Assembly (NCBI RefSeq): GCF_003574445.1
Contig: NZ_KZ984551.1
Coordinates: forward strand, 380,262-444,261
Reading direction: 5' to 3'
Length of the DNA stretch: 64,000 nucleotides
Origin: Streptomyces sp. YIM 130001
Lineage (GTDB): Bacteria > Actinomycetota > Actinomycetes > Streptomycetales > Streptomycetaceae
The first letter of the stretch is position 1. Every line of letters begins with the position of its first letter. The translations under genes and the position numbers were made by a program. The notes under the pieces are model-generated. The model worked only from the letters and a program-made list of their open reading frames with translations, did no database searches and was not told the DNA's origin. This document shows positions 18,916 through 28,020 of the stretch, one piece after another.

Positions 18916-18986
18916 CTGCCCCTCGCCGTACGTCTTCGCCTCGACGCGGCTGCCTGGCGGACCGGTTCGGCCGGTGTCGCGGTGCG

Positions 18987-20411
18987 TCAGCGGCGGAGCC
19001 ACTGCACGCCGTACGCCGGGAGGTCGACGGACTTGCCGTGGATCCTGGCGGTGACCGGGTGCTTACGGACGTTGACGACCAGGGCGGTCTCGGCGTCGGC
19101 CAGGACGCGGACGTCCCCTCGGTCGGCGGTGGCGATGCCGGCCGGTTCGTAGCGGGTGCCGGGCGGGAACTCGCGCTGGAAGCGGGTCAGGAGGTCGAGC
19201 ATCGGCAGCGGTGTGCCGCCGTCCGCGAGGTCGGTGGCACGCCACAGGCAGCCGGCGCAGGAGGCGCCGGTGTTCTGCGGGTTCCAGTAGAAGCCGGTGG
19301 TCGCGCCGCCGCGGGCCATCGCGATCAGGCCTGCGGCCTGGGTGGCGACGCGGCGCCGTTCGCTCCAGCCGTCGCGGTCGTCATCGTCGTCCCCCGGCTC
19401 CACGTAGTACTCGGCCCACCACAGCGGCAGACCGCCGGTGCGTTCGCGGATCCAGCGGCCCACCGCGGTGAACTTGGCGGTGGCCGCGAACGCGTCGGGG
19501 ATCAGCTCGTCGTCGACGGTGTAGCTCGAGCCGTCGACCACCACGAAGTCGGCGCCCGCCTTGTGCTCGTTCCAGTACCGGAAGGCGTCGAGGACACGCT
19601 GGTCGGCGCTCCCCCAGCGGCCCTTGAGCTCGGTGGACGCGTTCTCCTTCCGGCGCGGGTCGACACTGTCCATGACCAGGTACGGGCCGCCCACCAGAAT
19701 GTCCTTGTCGACCTTCTTCAGGGCTCGGTGGACCTTGTTGTACAGCTCGGTGTAGCCCTCGTGGTCCCAGCGGCCCTCGTCCGAGTTCCAGAAGCCCTTG
19801 AACTCGTTCCATACGACGAAGTGCCGTACGTCCGGATAGCGCCGAGCGACCGTGGCGGCGAGCTCGGCGAAGTCGTCGTAGTGGTCGGGATCCGGGGCTC
19901 TCTCCAGGGACTCGCGGCTCCAGTCGGTGTTGTCGACGCCCGCCTTTCCGCCCTTCATCCAGTCGGGGGCGCAGCACAGGGTGACGACCGGGGTTCCTTC
20001 GGTGGCGCGGATGAAGTCGACACGGCGGTCCATGGCCTCAAAGTCGTAGCGGCCCGGGGACGGTTCGGGGTTGTCGGCGCCCCAGCCCATCAGGTGCTGG
20101 ACCTGAGGGAGGGGGCGTTCGGCGAGGAGTTTCGTCGCCCGGGCGACGGCCGGGCGTTCGCCCTCGTCGGCGCTGTGCTCGGTGTGCGTGAAGCCCCAGC
20201 CGAGTTCGGCCCTCGGCTTGCCGGAGGGCTTTGCGGGGGTGCCGTGCACCTTGTCGCCGTCCGCGGACGTGCCACGGGTGGAGCCCTGCCCGTCGGGCAG
20301 GCCGCTGAGGGTGAGGATCAGGGCGAACGCGGCCACGGCGACGCCGAGCAGTGCGGTGAGCCGCCACCGCCGAGCCCCCGAATTCCACTCATGACGTCCC
20401 ATCAAGGACAA
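18987..20411 (-). CDS. GH39-like glycoside hydrolase, N-terminally anchored
   Basis: The 474-aa protein has a signal-anchor (about residues 17-38) and a clan GH-A-like barrel. Candidate acid/base is the Glu in VVWNEFKGFW and candidate nucleophile the Glu in PLWWAEYYVE, the layout of GH39 beta-xylosidase-type enzymes. Two CxxC-like Cys (ASCAGCLW) are also present. It should cut a polysaccharide outside the cell. The gene converges on the flippase-fusion gene and closes the locus, so the locus product may be its substrate. The start could be 20411 or the ATG at 20402; the latter begins MGRHEW. Confidence 0.8.
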   Translation of the reverse strand: MSLMGRHEWNSGARRWRLTALLGVAVAAFALILTLSGLPDGQGSTRGTSADGDKVHGTPAKPSGKPRAELGWGFTHTEHSADEGERPAVARATKLLAERPLPQVQHLMGWGADNPEPSPGRYDFEAMDRRVDFIRATEGTPVVTLCCAPDWMKGGKAGVDNTDWSRESLERAPDPDHYDDFAELAATVARRYPDVRHFVVWNEFKGFWNSDEGRWDHEGYTELYNKVHRALKKVDKDILVGGPYLVMDSVDPRRKENASTELKGRWGSADQRVLDAFRYWNEHKAGADFVVVDGSSYTVDDELIPDAFAATAKFTAVGRWIRERTGGLPLWWAEYYVEPGDDDDDRDGWSERRRVATQAAGLIAMARGGATTGFYWNPQNTGASCAGCLWRATDLADGGTPLPMLDLLTRFQREFPPGTRYEPAGIATADRGDVRVLADAETALVVNVRKHPVTARIHGKSVDLPAYGVQWLRR

Positions 20412-20516
20412 GCGTAGTCAAGGCAGTTGCCTTCCCGGCAGGGGTCGGCCGGCACGACTCGGTAACGGCCGCAGCTCCGGGCCCTCGCCGCACCGTGGAC
20501 GGGAGGCGCAAATGCC

Positions 20517-21650
20517 GTGCGCGAAGAGCAGGGGTGCCGGATCATGGACGCCATGCCAGCAGATCCTCAGTCCGCTCTGCCGATGCGACTCAATGTGGAC
20601 GACAGCGACTCCCCCGCGGACGTGGTCGACGCACTGTTCCTCGGCCGCTTCGCCACGGGCGAGCAGCCGCACTCCCACAGCGCCTCGATCGACCGGGTCA
20701 AGTCAGGACTCACCCTCCTCCCACCGGACGCCGAAGTGCTGCGCTCGGCCCGCGACGACGACCGCAGCGCCACGCTCGCGCAGGGCGAGGGCTGGACCCT
20801 GCTCGTCTCCCGCTGGAGCCGCGGCGCGGACGTCACGGTCACCGCGGTCAGCGCCGAGGTCGCCGAGCGCGTGGTGAAGGAGGCCACGGACGGCGCGGCC
20901 GACGAGCCGGAACCCCAGCCGGACAACGTGGCGATGGGCTTCTGGTACGTGTCGCCGCGCCGCGGCCCGCACCGCACCACCCGGCAGATCACCGCAGGAG
21001 CCTGGGACGACGTACGGACCAACTACACGGCGCCGGTGGCCGAGGCGATGGACTCCCTGATGAAGGTGACGCCCAAGGACATCGCGGGCCGGCTGCTGCT
21101 CCTGCACGGACCTCCCGGCACCGGCAAGACGTCCGCGCTCCGCACCCTGGCGCGGTCCTGGCGGGACTGGTGCCAGGTGGACTGCGTACTCGACCCGGAG
21201 CGGCTGTTCAGCGACGTCGGCTATCTGATGGACATCGCGATCGGCGAGGACGACGGCAGCGCCAAGGGACGCTGGCGGCTGCTGCTCCTGGAGGACTGCG
21301 ACGAACTGATCCGCGGCGAGGCCAAGCACACTGCCGGGCAGGCGCTGTCGCGGCTGCTCAACCTCACGGACGGCCTGCTCGGCCAGGGGCGGAACGTCCT
21401 GGTGGGCGTCACCACCAACGAGGATCTGGAACGCCTGCACCCGGCCGTGGTCCGTCCTGGCCGCTGCCTGGCCCGTATCGAGGTCGGCCCGCTCACCCAC
21501 ACCGAGGCGGTCGACTGGCTGGGCACGGACGAGGGCGTGCACCGGGACGGGGCGACCCTCGCGGAGCTGTTCGCCCTGCGCCGCGGCATCTCCCCGACGG
21601 CCGTACCGGACCAGCGGGACTCGGGGGCGGACTCCGGGCTGTACCTCTAG
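20517..21650 (+). CDS. AAA-family ATPase with N-terminal DUF5925
   Basis: A 377-aa protein. The N-terminal 170 residues match the DUF5925 pattern (LNVDDSDSPADVVDALFLGR and MGFWYVSPRRGPHRTTRQI). The AAA module has Walker A GPPGTGKTSA (near 198-207), Walker B LLLLEDCDE (near 256-264) and sensor-1 VGVTTNEDLERLHPAVVRPGR with an Arg finger. This core resembles BCS1- or ClpX-like AAA enzymes that remodel protein targets, but no target is known to me. The GTG at 20517 has GGGAGG 10 bp upstream; ATG 20544 is an alternative start. Monocistronic, divergent from the GH39 gene. Confidence 0.85.
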   Translation: MREEQGCRIMDAMPADPQSALPMRLNVDDSDSPADVVDALFLGRFATGEQPHSHSASIDRVKSGLTLLPPDAEVLRSARDDDRSATLAQGEGWTLLVSRWSRGADVTVTAVSAEVAERVVKEATDGAADEPEPQPDNVAMGFWYVSPRRGPHRTTRQITAGAWDDVRTNYTAPVAEAMDSLMKVTPKDIAGRLLLLHGPPGTGKTSALRTLARSWRDWCQVDCVLDPERLFSDVGYLMDIAIGEDDGSAKGRWRLLLLEDCDELIRGEAKHTAGQALSRLLNLTDGLLGQGRNVLVGVTTNEDLERLHPAVVRPGRCLARIEVGPLTHTEAVDWLGTDEGVHRDGATLAELFALRRGISPTAVPDQRDSGADSGLYL

Positions 21651-21704
21651 GTCGCGCCCGGCCGAGGTCGTGTCGCCTCGAACTGCCCTGCCGGGGCGGG
21701 GTGT

Positions 21705-22076
21705 TCAGCCGTATACGGCCCGCAGGGCCTGGTCCGCGGCGGCCGCTGCCGCCGCCCGGTCGAGGCCGAGGCGTCGCGCCTCATCGGCGAAGGTGCGGGC
21801 CGCTTCGGCGGCGCGGCGCGCCGCGGCGTCGTCGGCCGCCGCCACGAAGGTGCCGCGGCGGCCGCGGGTCTCGATGACCCCGTCGGTCTCCAGGGCGCGG
21901 TAGGCCTTCGCCACCGTGTTCGCGGCGAGGCCGAGTTCCTCGGCGAGGCCGCGCACGGTGGGGAGTTTGTAGCCCACCGGGAGCGCCCCGGAGCGGGCCT
22001 GGCCGGAGATCTGGGCCCGCAGCTGCTCGTAGGGCGCGGTGCCGGACTGGTGGTCGATGCGGAGCTTGAGGGTCAC
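21705..22076 (-). CDS. GntR-family regulator, YtrA type
   Basis: This 123-aa protein is a short GntR regulator: the winged helix (LPTVRGLAEELGLAANTVAKAYRALETDGVIETRGRRGTF) followed by only about 50 Ala-rich residues forming two helices for dimer contact. That is the YtrA subfamily, which often controls ABC transporter genes, although none is adjacent. The GTG at 22076 opens VTLKLRIDHQSGTAPYEQL, the usual start of this subfamily. It diverges from the GNAT gene with about 70 bp between starts, so it may control itself and that gene. Confidence 0.88.
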   Translation of the reverse strand: MTLKLRIDHQSGTAPYEQLRAQISGQARSGALPVGYKLPTVRGLAEELGLAANTVAKAYRALETDGVIETRGRRGTFVAAADDAAARRAAEAARTFADEARRLGLDRAAAAAAADQALRAVYG

Positions 22077-22147
22077 GGGCCGATTCTCGCGCACCCGCCG
22101 GAAAACCGGGGGCGCGGGCACGGGTGTGCGCCGTAACGTGCGGGTCC

Positions 22148-23068
22148 ATGAGCATGACTGTCCGAGAATTCCGCGCCTATGACGCCGAGGGTGCTGCAGC
22201 GGTGCTGCGTGCCGCGATCCCGTTCCTGGTGGTCACACCGGAGGCGATGGTCTGGGCGCTCGACCATGTCGCGGCCGCCGCCCGTCAGCGGATCCTGGTC
22301 GGCGAGAGGGACGGACAGATCGTCGCCCGCGGGGAGATCGGCCTGGCGTACGAGAGCCCGGAACCGGGACAGGCCAACGCGAACATCTATGTGCACCCGC
22401 AGCACCGCGGGCACGGACTGGGCACCCGCCTGCTGCGCGCGGCGGAGGAGTATCTGGCCGCCCAAGGAGCCACCGCGGTGTACTCGTGGGTGCTCGACGA
22501 GCCCGCCCACCTCGCCTTCGCCGCCGCGCACGGCTACCGGCCGAGCCGCTCGGCGCACTTCCTGCGCCTCGACCTGACGCAGGAGACGCTGCCGCCGCTC
22601 GTGCCCGCGCCGGCCGGAGTGGAGCTCCGCAGCGCGGCGGACTTCGCCAACGACCCGAGGCCGCTGTTCGGCCTCGACGCGGAGACGACGGCCGACGAAC
22701 CGGGCGATGTCGCCGCCCGACTCGACGACTACGACGACTGGCTGCGTACGACCTGGGCCCATCCCTGCCTGGACCACGAACTGACCACGGTGGCGGTCGA
22801 GCACGGCGTGCCCGTCGCGTTCACCGCGGCCCGCACCGACGGGCGTACGCGCTACATGTCGGGCATGACGGGAACGGCTCGCGCCCATCGGGGCCGCGGT
22901 CTGGCCAGGCTGGTCAAGAGCCACTCCCTGCACCGGGCCGCGGCGGCCGGCTACACCGAGGCGTTCACCGGCAACGACACGGAGAACGCCCCGATGCTCG
23001 CCGTCAACAAGTCCTTCGGCTACGAAGTCTGCGCCAGGGAGGTACGCCATGTCCGCACCCTCGGTTGA
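22148..23068 (+). CDS. Tandem GNAT-domain N-acetyltransferase
   Basis: A 306-aa protein with two GNAT folds. The first (residues 3-150) carries the acetyl-CoA loop HPQHRGHGLGTRLLRAAEEYL. The second (160-300) has the degenerate loop RAHRGRGLARLVKSHSL and the late strand TGNDTENAPMLAVNKSFGY, as in mycothiol-synthase-like double GNATs. The acceptor is unknown; amine or antibiotic acetylation is possible. ATG 22148 lies just beyond the divergent GntR start. The 3' end overlaps the DUF402 gene by 20 bp, so they form one transcript. Confidence 0.87.
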   Translation: MSMTVREFRAYDAEGAAAVLRAAIPFLVVTPEAMVWALDHVAAAARQRILVGERDGQIVARGEIGLAYESPEPGQANANIYVHPQHRGHGLGTRLLRAAEEYLAAQGATAVYSWVLDEPAHLAFAAAHGYRPSRSAHFLRLDLTQETLPPLVPAPAGVELRSAADFANDPRPLFGLDAETTADEPGDVAARLDDYDDWLRTTWAHPCLDHELTTVAVEHGVPVAFTAARTDGRTRYMSGMTGTARAHRGRGLARLVKSHSLHRAAAAGYTEAFTGNDTENAPMLAVNKSFGYEVCAREVRHVRTLG

Positions 23069-23549
23069 GCCGGGTACCCCGATGGAGATCGTGCTCGTCA
23101 AGTCGGGCCGTACGAAGATCCGTTACCCGGCGCTGCTGCTGCACGACGACGGGACGCGGGTGAGTCTGCGGGCCGCGTGGGCCGGCGACGGGGTGCGCGA
23201 TTTCGGCGCGTTCCGCTTCGAGCCGGGCGATGTGTTCACCGAGCACTACTGGCGCGACCGCTGGTACGCGGTCAAGGCGGTCCGGGCGGCCGACGGCTCA
23301 CTCAAGGGCTGGTACTGCGACGTGACCAGGCCCGCGGTGGCCGGTGACGGCGAGGTACGGGTGGAGGATCTCGACCTCGACCTGTGGTGCTCGGCGGACG
23401 GTCGCACCGTACTGCGCCTGGACGAGGACGAGTTCGCCCGGAGCGGTCTCGCCGAGCGCGATCCGGGGGCCGCCGCGGAGGCGGTGCGGGCGCTCGACGA
23501 GCTGGAACGCGTCGCCAGGGGCCGGGGGCTGGAGCGCCTCGTCTCCTGA
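23049..23549 (+). CDS. DUF402-domain protein
   Basis: A 166-aa protein with the DUF402 (FomD/Sa1684-like) core: FEPGDVFTEHYWRDRWYAVKAV, GWYCDVTRPA and the metal-site stretch VEDLDLDLWCSADGRTVLRLDEDEF. Family members with known activity hydrolyse nucleoside di- or triphosphates or cytidylylated intermediates using Asp/Glu-bound metal. The ATG at 23049 overlaps the GNAT gene. Function here is inferred from family only. Confidence 0.85.
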   Translation: MSAPSVEPGTPMEIVLVKSGRTKIRYPALLLHDDGTRVSLRAAWAGDGVRDFGAFRFEPGDVFTEHYWRDRWYAVKAVRAADGSLKGWYCDVTRPAVAGDGEVRVEDLDLDLWCSADGRTVLRLDEDEFARSGLAERDPGAAAEAVRALDELERVARGRGLERLVS

Positions 23550-23579
23550 CAGGCGGGCGCTCCCCCGGAGACGGGGCGC

Positions 23580-24533
23580 TCAGCGGGCGACGACCAGCTC
23601 CACCTCGAATCCGTCGCCGTTCTCCAGGTAGGCCGCGCAGTGTTCGGCCCCGCCCGCGTACGGATGCTGGTCGGGGAAGAGCAGCGTCCAGCCGTGCGCC
23701 GGGGCCTCGGCGACCAGGGCGTCGAGGGCCGGGCGGTCACGGACGTGCAGGGCCAGGTGGTTGAGTCCCGGTCGGGTCCGCTCGTGCTGCGCCCCGGTCA
23801 GGGCAGGCGACTGCTCGACGACCAGATAGGTGTCCGCGCGCCGCCAGCTGCGGCCCAACTCCCAGTGCTGGTACGGCAGATAGCCGAGCCGGCCGAGCAG
23901 CCAGCCCCAGGAGGCCGCCGCCCGGTGCAGGTCCGGCACCCACAGCTCGATGTGGTGCACGGCGCCGTGCACCCGTCCGCTGTCGGCCGCCGACGGCGCG
24001 GCGTCCGTAGCGGGCAGCGGCACGGAACGCGAGGGGCCGCCCGGCCGGTGGGCGATCGGATCGTCGGGGGCGTGGCGGTGCAGCACGAACCGGTCGCCCG
24101 CCAGATAGGCGTCGAGTCCCGCACGGCAGTAGGCGACCAGGTCGTCGGGCAGCGCGGCGAGCGGGTGCCAGGTGAGCTCGGAGCACTTGTGCGGCTCCGC
24201 GTTGTACGGCTCCCCGCCCGCGCCGTCGGCCGTCTCGAAGAACCAGCCGGTCCGGGTGTCGCCGCCCGGCGCCTGGTGCTGCATCACGAGCGCGACGCGC
24301 AGATCCCCGGGTGCGAGCTCGAGACCGACCTCCTCGCGGGCCTCGCGGATCACGGCGTCCCGCACGTCCTCACCGGACTCCACATGGCCGGACGGCGCGT
24401 GCAGCAGCCCGTCCGCGTACCCCGTGCCCCGGCGGCGGGCCAGCAGTACCTCGTCCCCGCGGCGAACCACCAGGTGGACGTCGACGATCTCGGTGTGGCG
24501 TGCGGGACGGCCGTCCGGCCTCGATGTAGTCAT
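23580..24533 (-). CDS. NUDIX hydrolase-VOC (glyoxalase-fold) fusion
   Basis: The 317-aa protein combines two enzymes. Residues 10-165 are a NUDIX domain with an intact box, GHVESGEDVRDAVIREAREE then VGLE. Residues 185-317 are a VOC/glyoxalase-fold domain: VHHIELWVPDLHRAAASWGW, LNHLALHVRDRPALDALV and the closing FEVELVVAR strand with a Glu ligand. NUDIX enzymes cleave nucleoside-diphosphate compounds; VOC domains bind a metal or small molecule. The fusion suggests the two act on linked substrates or that VOC binds a ligand. ATG 24533 starts just before the NUDIX domain. Confidence 0.87.
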   Translation of the reverse strand: MTTSRPDGRPARHTEIVDVHLVVRRGDEVLLARRRGTGYADGLLHAPSGHVESGEDVRDAVIREAREEVGLELAPGDLRVALVMQHQAPGGDTRTGWFFETADGAGGEPYNAEPHKCSELTWHPLAALPDDLVAYCRAGLDAYLAGDRFVLHRHAPDDPIAHRPGGPSRSVPLPATDAAPSAADSGRVHGAVHHIELWVPDLHRAAASWGWLLGRLGYLPYQHWELGRSWRRADTYLVVEQSPALTGAQHERTRPGLNHLALHVRDRPALDALVAEAPAHGWTLLFPDQHPYAGGAEHCAAYLENGDGFEVELVVAR

Positions 24534-24764
24534 GCGGGGATCCTCGCAGCCGGCACCGACAGCGCACCGTCGCGCACCGCAGGCGGCACACTGTCGGCGC
24601 CGGCCGAAACCCGTGACGCGGTGGGGGCTTGTGGCAGAGCAGCGGTGGGTACCACGTGCGTGATGGGCGCCACTGACAGATCCGGAGCGATGAGCAAGGC
24701 TTTCGTTCCGGGTCTCCTTCTGTGAAGGCACAGAACGCCCGGGACACGACCCCAGGAGGCCGCC

Positions 24765-24899
24765 ATGCGCCGCCAGACCGTGCAGAAGCCGATCCGCAGG
24801 CCCGCGAGCCGTCGTGAGCAGGAGCTTCGCGAGGAAACCGCCCGGCCACGTCCCGAGGTTCGCCGCGACATTCACAGGACCTGGTGGCCGGACGGCTGA
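24765..24899 (+). CDS. Small basic protein, 44 aa
   Basis: The ATG at 24765 follows AGGAGGCCGCC closely, giving a 44-codon frame. The product is very basic (12 Arg, 2 Lys) with an Arg/Glu-rich middle and an aromatic end (HRTWWPDG). No membrane segment or known motif. It sits alone between the divergent NUDIX-VOC gene and the convergent tctA gene. A good ribosome site argues it is translated; function unknown. A further 11-codon frame (24690-24725) lies just upstream. Confidence 0.5.
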   Translation: MRRQTVQKPIRRPASRREQELREETARPRPEVRRDIHRTWWPDG

Positions 24900-24912
24900 G
24901 GTTCACCCGCCG

Positions 24913-26478
24913 CTAGTTCTTGCCCTCCTCCTCACCCGTCTTCTCCTGACTCGTGTCCGTCTCTTCCGCCGCGGCCTGCCCGGGCGCGGCGGTAGCCGTC
25001 CGCCCGGGCAGCAGCTTCTTCAGGAGCGGCCAGGCGAGCAGGAGCGCCACGATCACGTAGACCGTCACGGAGAACGGGGTGTTGACGAGTCCACTGACAC
25101 TGCCGTCGCTGATCTGCAGCGCGCGGCGCAACTGCTGCTCCGCGGCCGGGCCGAGGATCACACCGATCACGGCGGGCAGCACCGGCAGTCCGTAGCGCCG
25201 CATGCCGAAGCCGATGAGGCCGATGACCAGCAGGATCACCAGGTCGAAGGACTCTCCCCCGACGGCGTAGGCACCGACGGCGGCGAAGAACAGGATGCCC
25301 GCGTACAGGTACGGCCGCGGGATCTTGAGGAGCTTGGCCCACACCGGTGCGAGCGGCAGATTGAGCGCGAGCAGCAGCACCATGCCGACGAACAGCGAGG
25401 CGATCAGGCCCCAGACCAGGTCGGGTTCGCGTTCGAAGAGCAGCGGTCCGGGCTGGATGCCGTACTGCTGGAACGCGGCGAGCATCACGGCCGCGACGGC
25501 CGTGGTGGGCAGGCCGAGTGTCAGCATCGAGACCAGCGTGCCGGCCGCGGACGCGGACGCGGCCGACTCGGGTCCCGCCACGCCTTCGACGGCGCCCTTC
25601 CCGAACTCGTCCTTGTGCTTCGAGAGCCGCTTCTCCGTGACGTAACTGAGGAACGTCGGGATCTCCGCGCCGCCCGCCGGGATCGCGCCGAACGGGAAGC
25701 CGATGACCGGTCCGCGCAGCCAGGGCTTCCAGCTGCGGCGCAGCTCGCTCCGGCCGAGCCAGGGGCGGCCGACCGGGATCGCCTCGCCTGCGGAGCGGCG
25801 CAGATGGGCGGCGATCCAGAGGGCCTCGCCGATGGCGAAGAGACCGACCGCGACGATCACCACGTCGATGCCGTCGGCGAGTTGGAGCGTGCCGAAGGTC
25901 AGGCGCTGCTGCCCGGTCATCTGGTCGAGGCCGACCAGGCCGATGGTGAGGCCGATGAGCAGCGAGGCGAGACCGCGGATCCGTGACGAACCGAGCACCG
26001 AGGTGACCGCGATGAACGCCAGGACCATGATGGCGAAGTAGTCCGGCGCGCCGATGTCGACGGCCAGGTCGGCGACGGCGGGCGCGAGGGCCACCAGCAG
26101 GATGGTGCCGATCATGCCGCCGGCGAAGTGTCCGATGGCGGCGGCCGCGAGCGCCTGGGCACCGCGACCGGACTTGGCCATCGGATTGCCTTCGATGGCG
26201 GCCACGACCGCCGCCGTCTCCCCCGGGGTGTTGAGCAGGATGGAAGTCGTCGAGCCGCCGAACATCGCGCCGTAGTAGATCCCGGCGAACATGATGAACG
26301 CGCCGGTCGGATCGAGCCCGTAGGTGACGGGGAGCAGCAGGGCGACCGCCATCGCGGGGCCGATGCCGGGCAGCACGCCGATCGCCGTGCCGAGCAGGAC
26401 GCCGATCGCGGCCCAGAGCAGGTTGATCGGGGTGAGGGCGGTTCCGAAGCCGTCGAGCAGGGAGTTGAGGGCGTTCAC
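24913..26478 (-). CDS. tctA: Tripartite tricarboxylate transporter, large membrane subunit
   Basis: The 521-aa integral membrane protein has about 12 hydrophobic segments and the TctA signatures [20 protein letters not shown] and [22 protein letters not shown], repeated in part as [17 protein letters not shown]. It carries tricarboxylates or related acids across the membrane by ion gradient, receiving them from the TctC binding protein. The ATG is one base past the tctB stop. The tail is Glu-rich. The substrate (citrate or another carboxylate) cannot be read from sequence. Confidence 0.95.
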   Translation of the reverse strand: MNALNSLLDGFGTALTPINLLWAAIGVLLGTAIGVLPGIGPAMAVALLLPVTYGLDPTGAFIMFAGIYYGAMFGGSTTSILLNTPGETAAVVAAIEGNPMAKSGRGAQALAAAAIGHFAGGMIGTILLVALAPAVADLAVDIGAPDYFAIMVLAFIAVTSVLGSSRIRGLASLLIGLTIGLVGLDQMTGQQRLTFGTLQLADGIDVVIVAVGLFAIGEALWIAAHLRRSAGEAIPVGRPWLGRSELRRSWKPWLRGPVIGFPFGAIPAGGAEIPTFLSYVTEKRLSKHKDEFGKGAVEGVAGPESAASASAAGTLVSMLTLGLPTTAVAAVMLAAFQQYGIQPGPLLFEREPDLVWGLIASLFVGMVLLLALNLPLAPVWAKLLKIPRPYLYAGILFFAAVGAYAVGGESFDLVILLVIGLIGFGMRRYGLPVLPAVIGVILGPAAEQQLRRALQISDGSVSGLVNTPFSVTVYVIVALLLAWPLLKKLLPGRTATAAPGQAAAEETDTSQEKTGEEEGKN

Positions 26479-26479
26479 G

Positions 26480-27040
26480 TCAGAGCACTCCCATCAGTGG
26501 ACCGCCGGGCAGAGGGACACCGAGCAGGTTGTTGAAGAGTCCGTAGGTGGCGACCGAGAGCACGGCGGCGATCAGCGGATCCCGGTCGATGCGCCGGCTG
26601 CCGAGCGCGAAGGCCGCGCCCCAGAAGAGGACGGCGCCGGCGATGGGGAAGCCGAGCGGTTCGATGAGGACGGCGGTGGCGAGGAACACCCCGGCCAGGA
26701 GCAGCACGGTGCGCCAGTCCGCGGGCTCGGTGAGGTCGACCTCCTCGCCGCCCTCGGCCTCTCCGCGGCCGCCGCGCAGCACGTCGACGGCGAGCAGGGC
26801 GGCGATGAGGAGCAGTCCGATGCCGACGGCGATCGGGACGGTGCGCGGGCCGACGGGGCCGCGCTGGGAGATGTCGATGTCCATCGTGAGGGCGTCGGTG
26901 AGAACGAGCACGCCGAGGGCCAACAACAGGACGCTGACGCCGAGTTCGGAGTGCTCGCGCAGCCAGGCCCGGCGGCCGCTGAGCTCCTGGGCAGACCCCT
27001 GGGTGGGTTCCTCGTCGGGTGGCGTGTCGGTGGAGGTCAC
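26480..27040 (-). CDS. tctB: Tripartite tricarboxylate transporter, small membrane subunit
   Basis: A 186-aa protein with four predicted membrane segments, matching TctB in size and layout, with the typical central loop and the C-terminal [15 protein letters not shown]. It assists TctA; its exact role is unclear in the family. The GTG start at 27040 overlaps the tctC stop by 4 bp (GTGA), and the stop is one base from tctA, so the three genes form one coupled operon. Confidence 0.92.
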   Translation of the reverse strand: MTSTDTPPDEEPTQGSAQELSGRRAWLREHSELGVSVLLLALGVLVLTDALTMDIDISQRGPVGPRTVPIAVGIGLLLIAALLAVDVLRGGRGEAEGGEEVDLTEPADWRTVLLLAGVFLATAVLIEPLGFPIAGAVLFWGAAFALGSRRIDRDPLIAAVLSVATYGLFNNLLGVPLPGGPLMGVL

Positions 27041-28020
27041 AGACCCAGCTCCTTCAGTACGGACACCACGCGGCGGTCCTGCGCGGCCAGGAACTCGCCG
27101 AACTTGTCGCCGGTGAGGAAGGCGTCGTCCCAGCGGTTCTTGGTCATCGACTCCTTCCACTCGGGCGAGGCGTGCAGCTTCCTGACCAGGCCGGTGAGCT
27201 TGTCGCGTTGCGCCTCGGAGAGGCCCGGGGGCGCGACGATGCCGCGCCAGTTGGTGAAGTCGACGTCGTAGCCCGCCTCTTGGAGGGTCGGTGCGTCCAG
27301 GCCCTTGACGCGGTTGGGCCCGGTGACGGCGAGCAGCCTCAGTTCGCCGGACTTGATCTGGTCGAGGTACTCGCCTACTCCGGAGACGCCGAAGGCGACC
27401 TTGTTGCCGAGGATCGAGGCGAGCAGTTCGCCGCCGCCGTCGTAGGGGATGTAGTTGACGTCCTTGGGTTTGATGCCGGAGGCGCGCGCCGTCAGCATCG
27501 TGGCCATGTGGTCGGGACCGCCCGGGGACGAGCCGCCGCCCGCGGGGAGCTTGCCCGGATTCTTCTTCCAGGCGTCGGCGAGCTGCTCGATGTCCTTGTA
27601 CGGAGAGTCCTTGGCGACGACCACGACGTCCGGTTCCTCGGTGAGGCGGGCGATCGGGGTGGTGTCGGCGAGGGTCTGGGGCGAGTGGTTCGAGCGGGCG
27701 GCGCCGACCACGCCGAGGCCCATGGACATCGCGAGCTTGCCGTTGCCGTGTTCGCCGACGAGCCGGCTGAGGCCGACGGTGCCACCGGCTCCCGGCAGGT
27801 TGAACACCTCGATGTTGTGGGTGAGTCCGGCGTCCTCGGCATCCTTGGCGGCGGTGCGGGCCGTGATGTCGTAACCACCGCCCGGGGAGTTGGGGACCAT
27901 CAGGCGCAGGCCGGGAATCTGGGTTCCGGTGTCGGAGCCGCTGCCGCTGCTGATCAGCGGGGGCCCGGCGAGCACGAGTACGGCGGCCCCGAGGAGGGCC
28001 GAGGGGGTGCGCAGGCGCAC
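27037..28020 (-). CDS. tctC: Tripartite tricarboxylate transporter substrate-binding protein
   Basis: About 327 aa from the GTG at 28020, chosen because it opens a signal peptide (basic, then ALLGAAVLVLAGP) and is preceded by AGGTGGTG. Further in-frame starts upstream would add non-hydrophobic sequence. Family motifs: VPNSPGGGYDITART, NLPGAGGTVGLSRLVG and the late KLTGLVRKLHASPEWKESM. The protein binds a carboxylate outside the membrane and hands it to TctAB. No lipobox Cys is seen, so how it stays with the cell is open. Confidence 0.9.
   Translation of the reverse strand: MRLRTPSALLGAAVLVLAGPPLISSGSGSDTGTQIPGLRLMVPNSPGGGYDITARTAAKDAEDAGLTHNIEVFNLPGAGGTVGLSRLVGEHGNGKLAMSMGLGVVGAARSNHSPQTLADTTPIARLTEEPDVVVVAKDSPYKDIEQLADAWKKNPGKLPAGGGSSPGGPDHMATMLTARASGIKPKDVNYIPYDGGGELLASILGNKVAFGVSGVGEYLDQIKSGELRLLAVTGPNRVKGLDAPTLQEAGYDVDFTNWRGIVAPPGLSEAQRDKLTGLVRKLHASPEWKESMTKNRWDDAFLTGDKFGEFLAAQDRRVVSVLKELGL

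Noticed and set aside
15055..19002. Long minus-strand open frames opposite the flippase-fusion gene
   Set aside because: Arg/His/Gln/Glu-rich products without domains, typical of antisense frames in high-GC coding sequence.
18255..20417. Long plus-strand open frame opposite the GH39-like gene
   Set aside because: Composition is typical of a shadow frame and the opposite strand has signal-anchor and catalytic motifs.
20512..20877. Alternative ATG frame at the start of the AAA ATPase gene
   Set aside because: It has a better-placed ribosome site but encodes a Ser/Arg-rich shadow of the DUF5925 domain; the GTG at 20517 gives the conserved protein.
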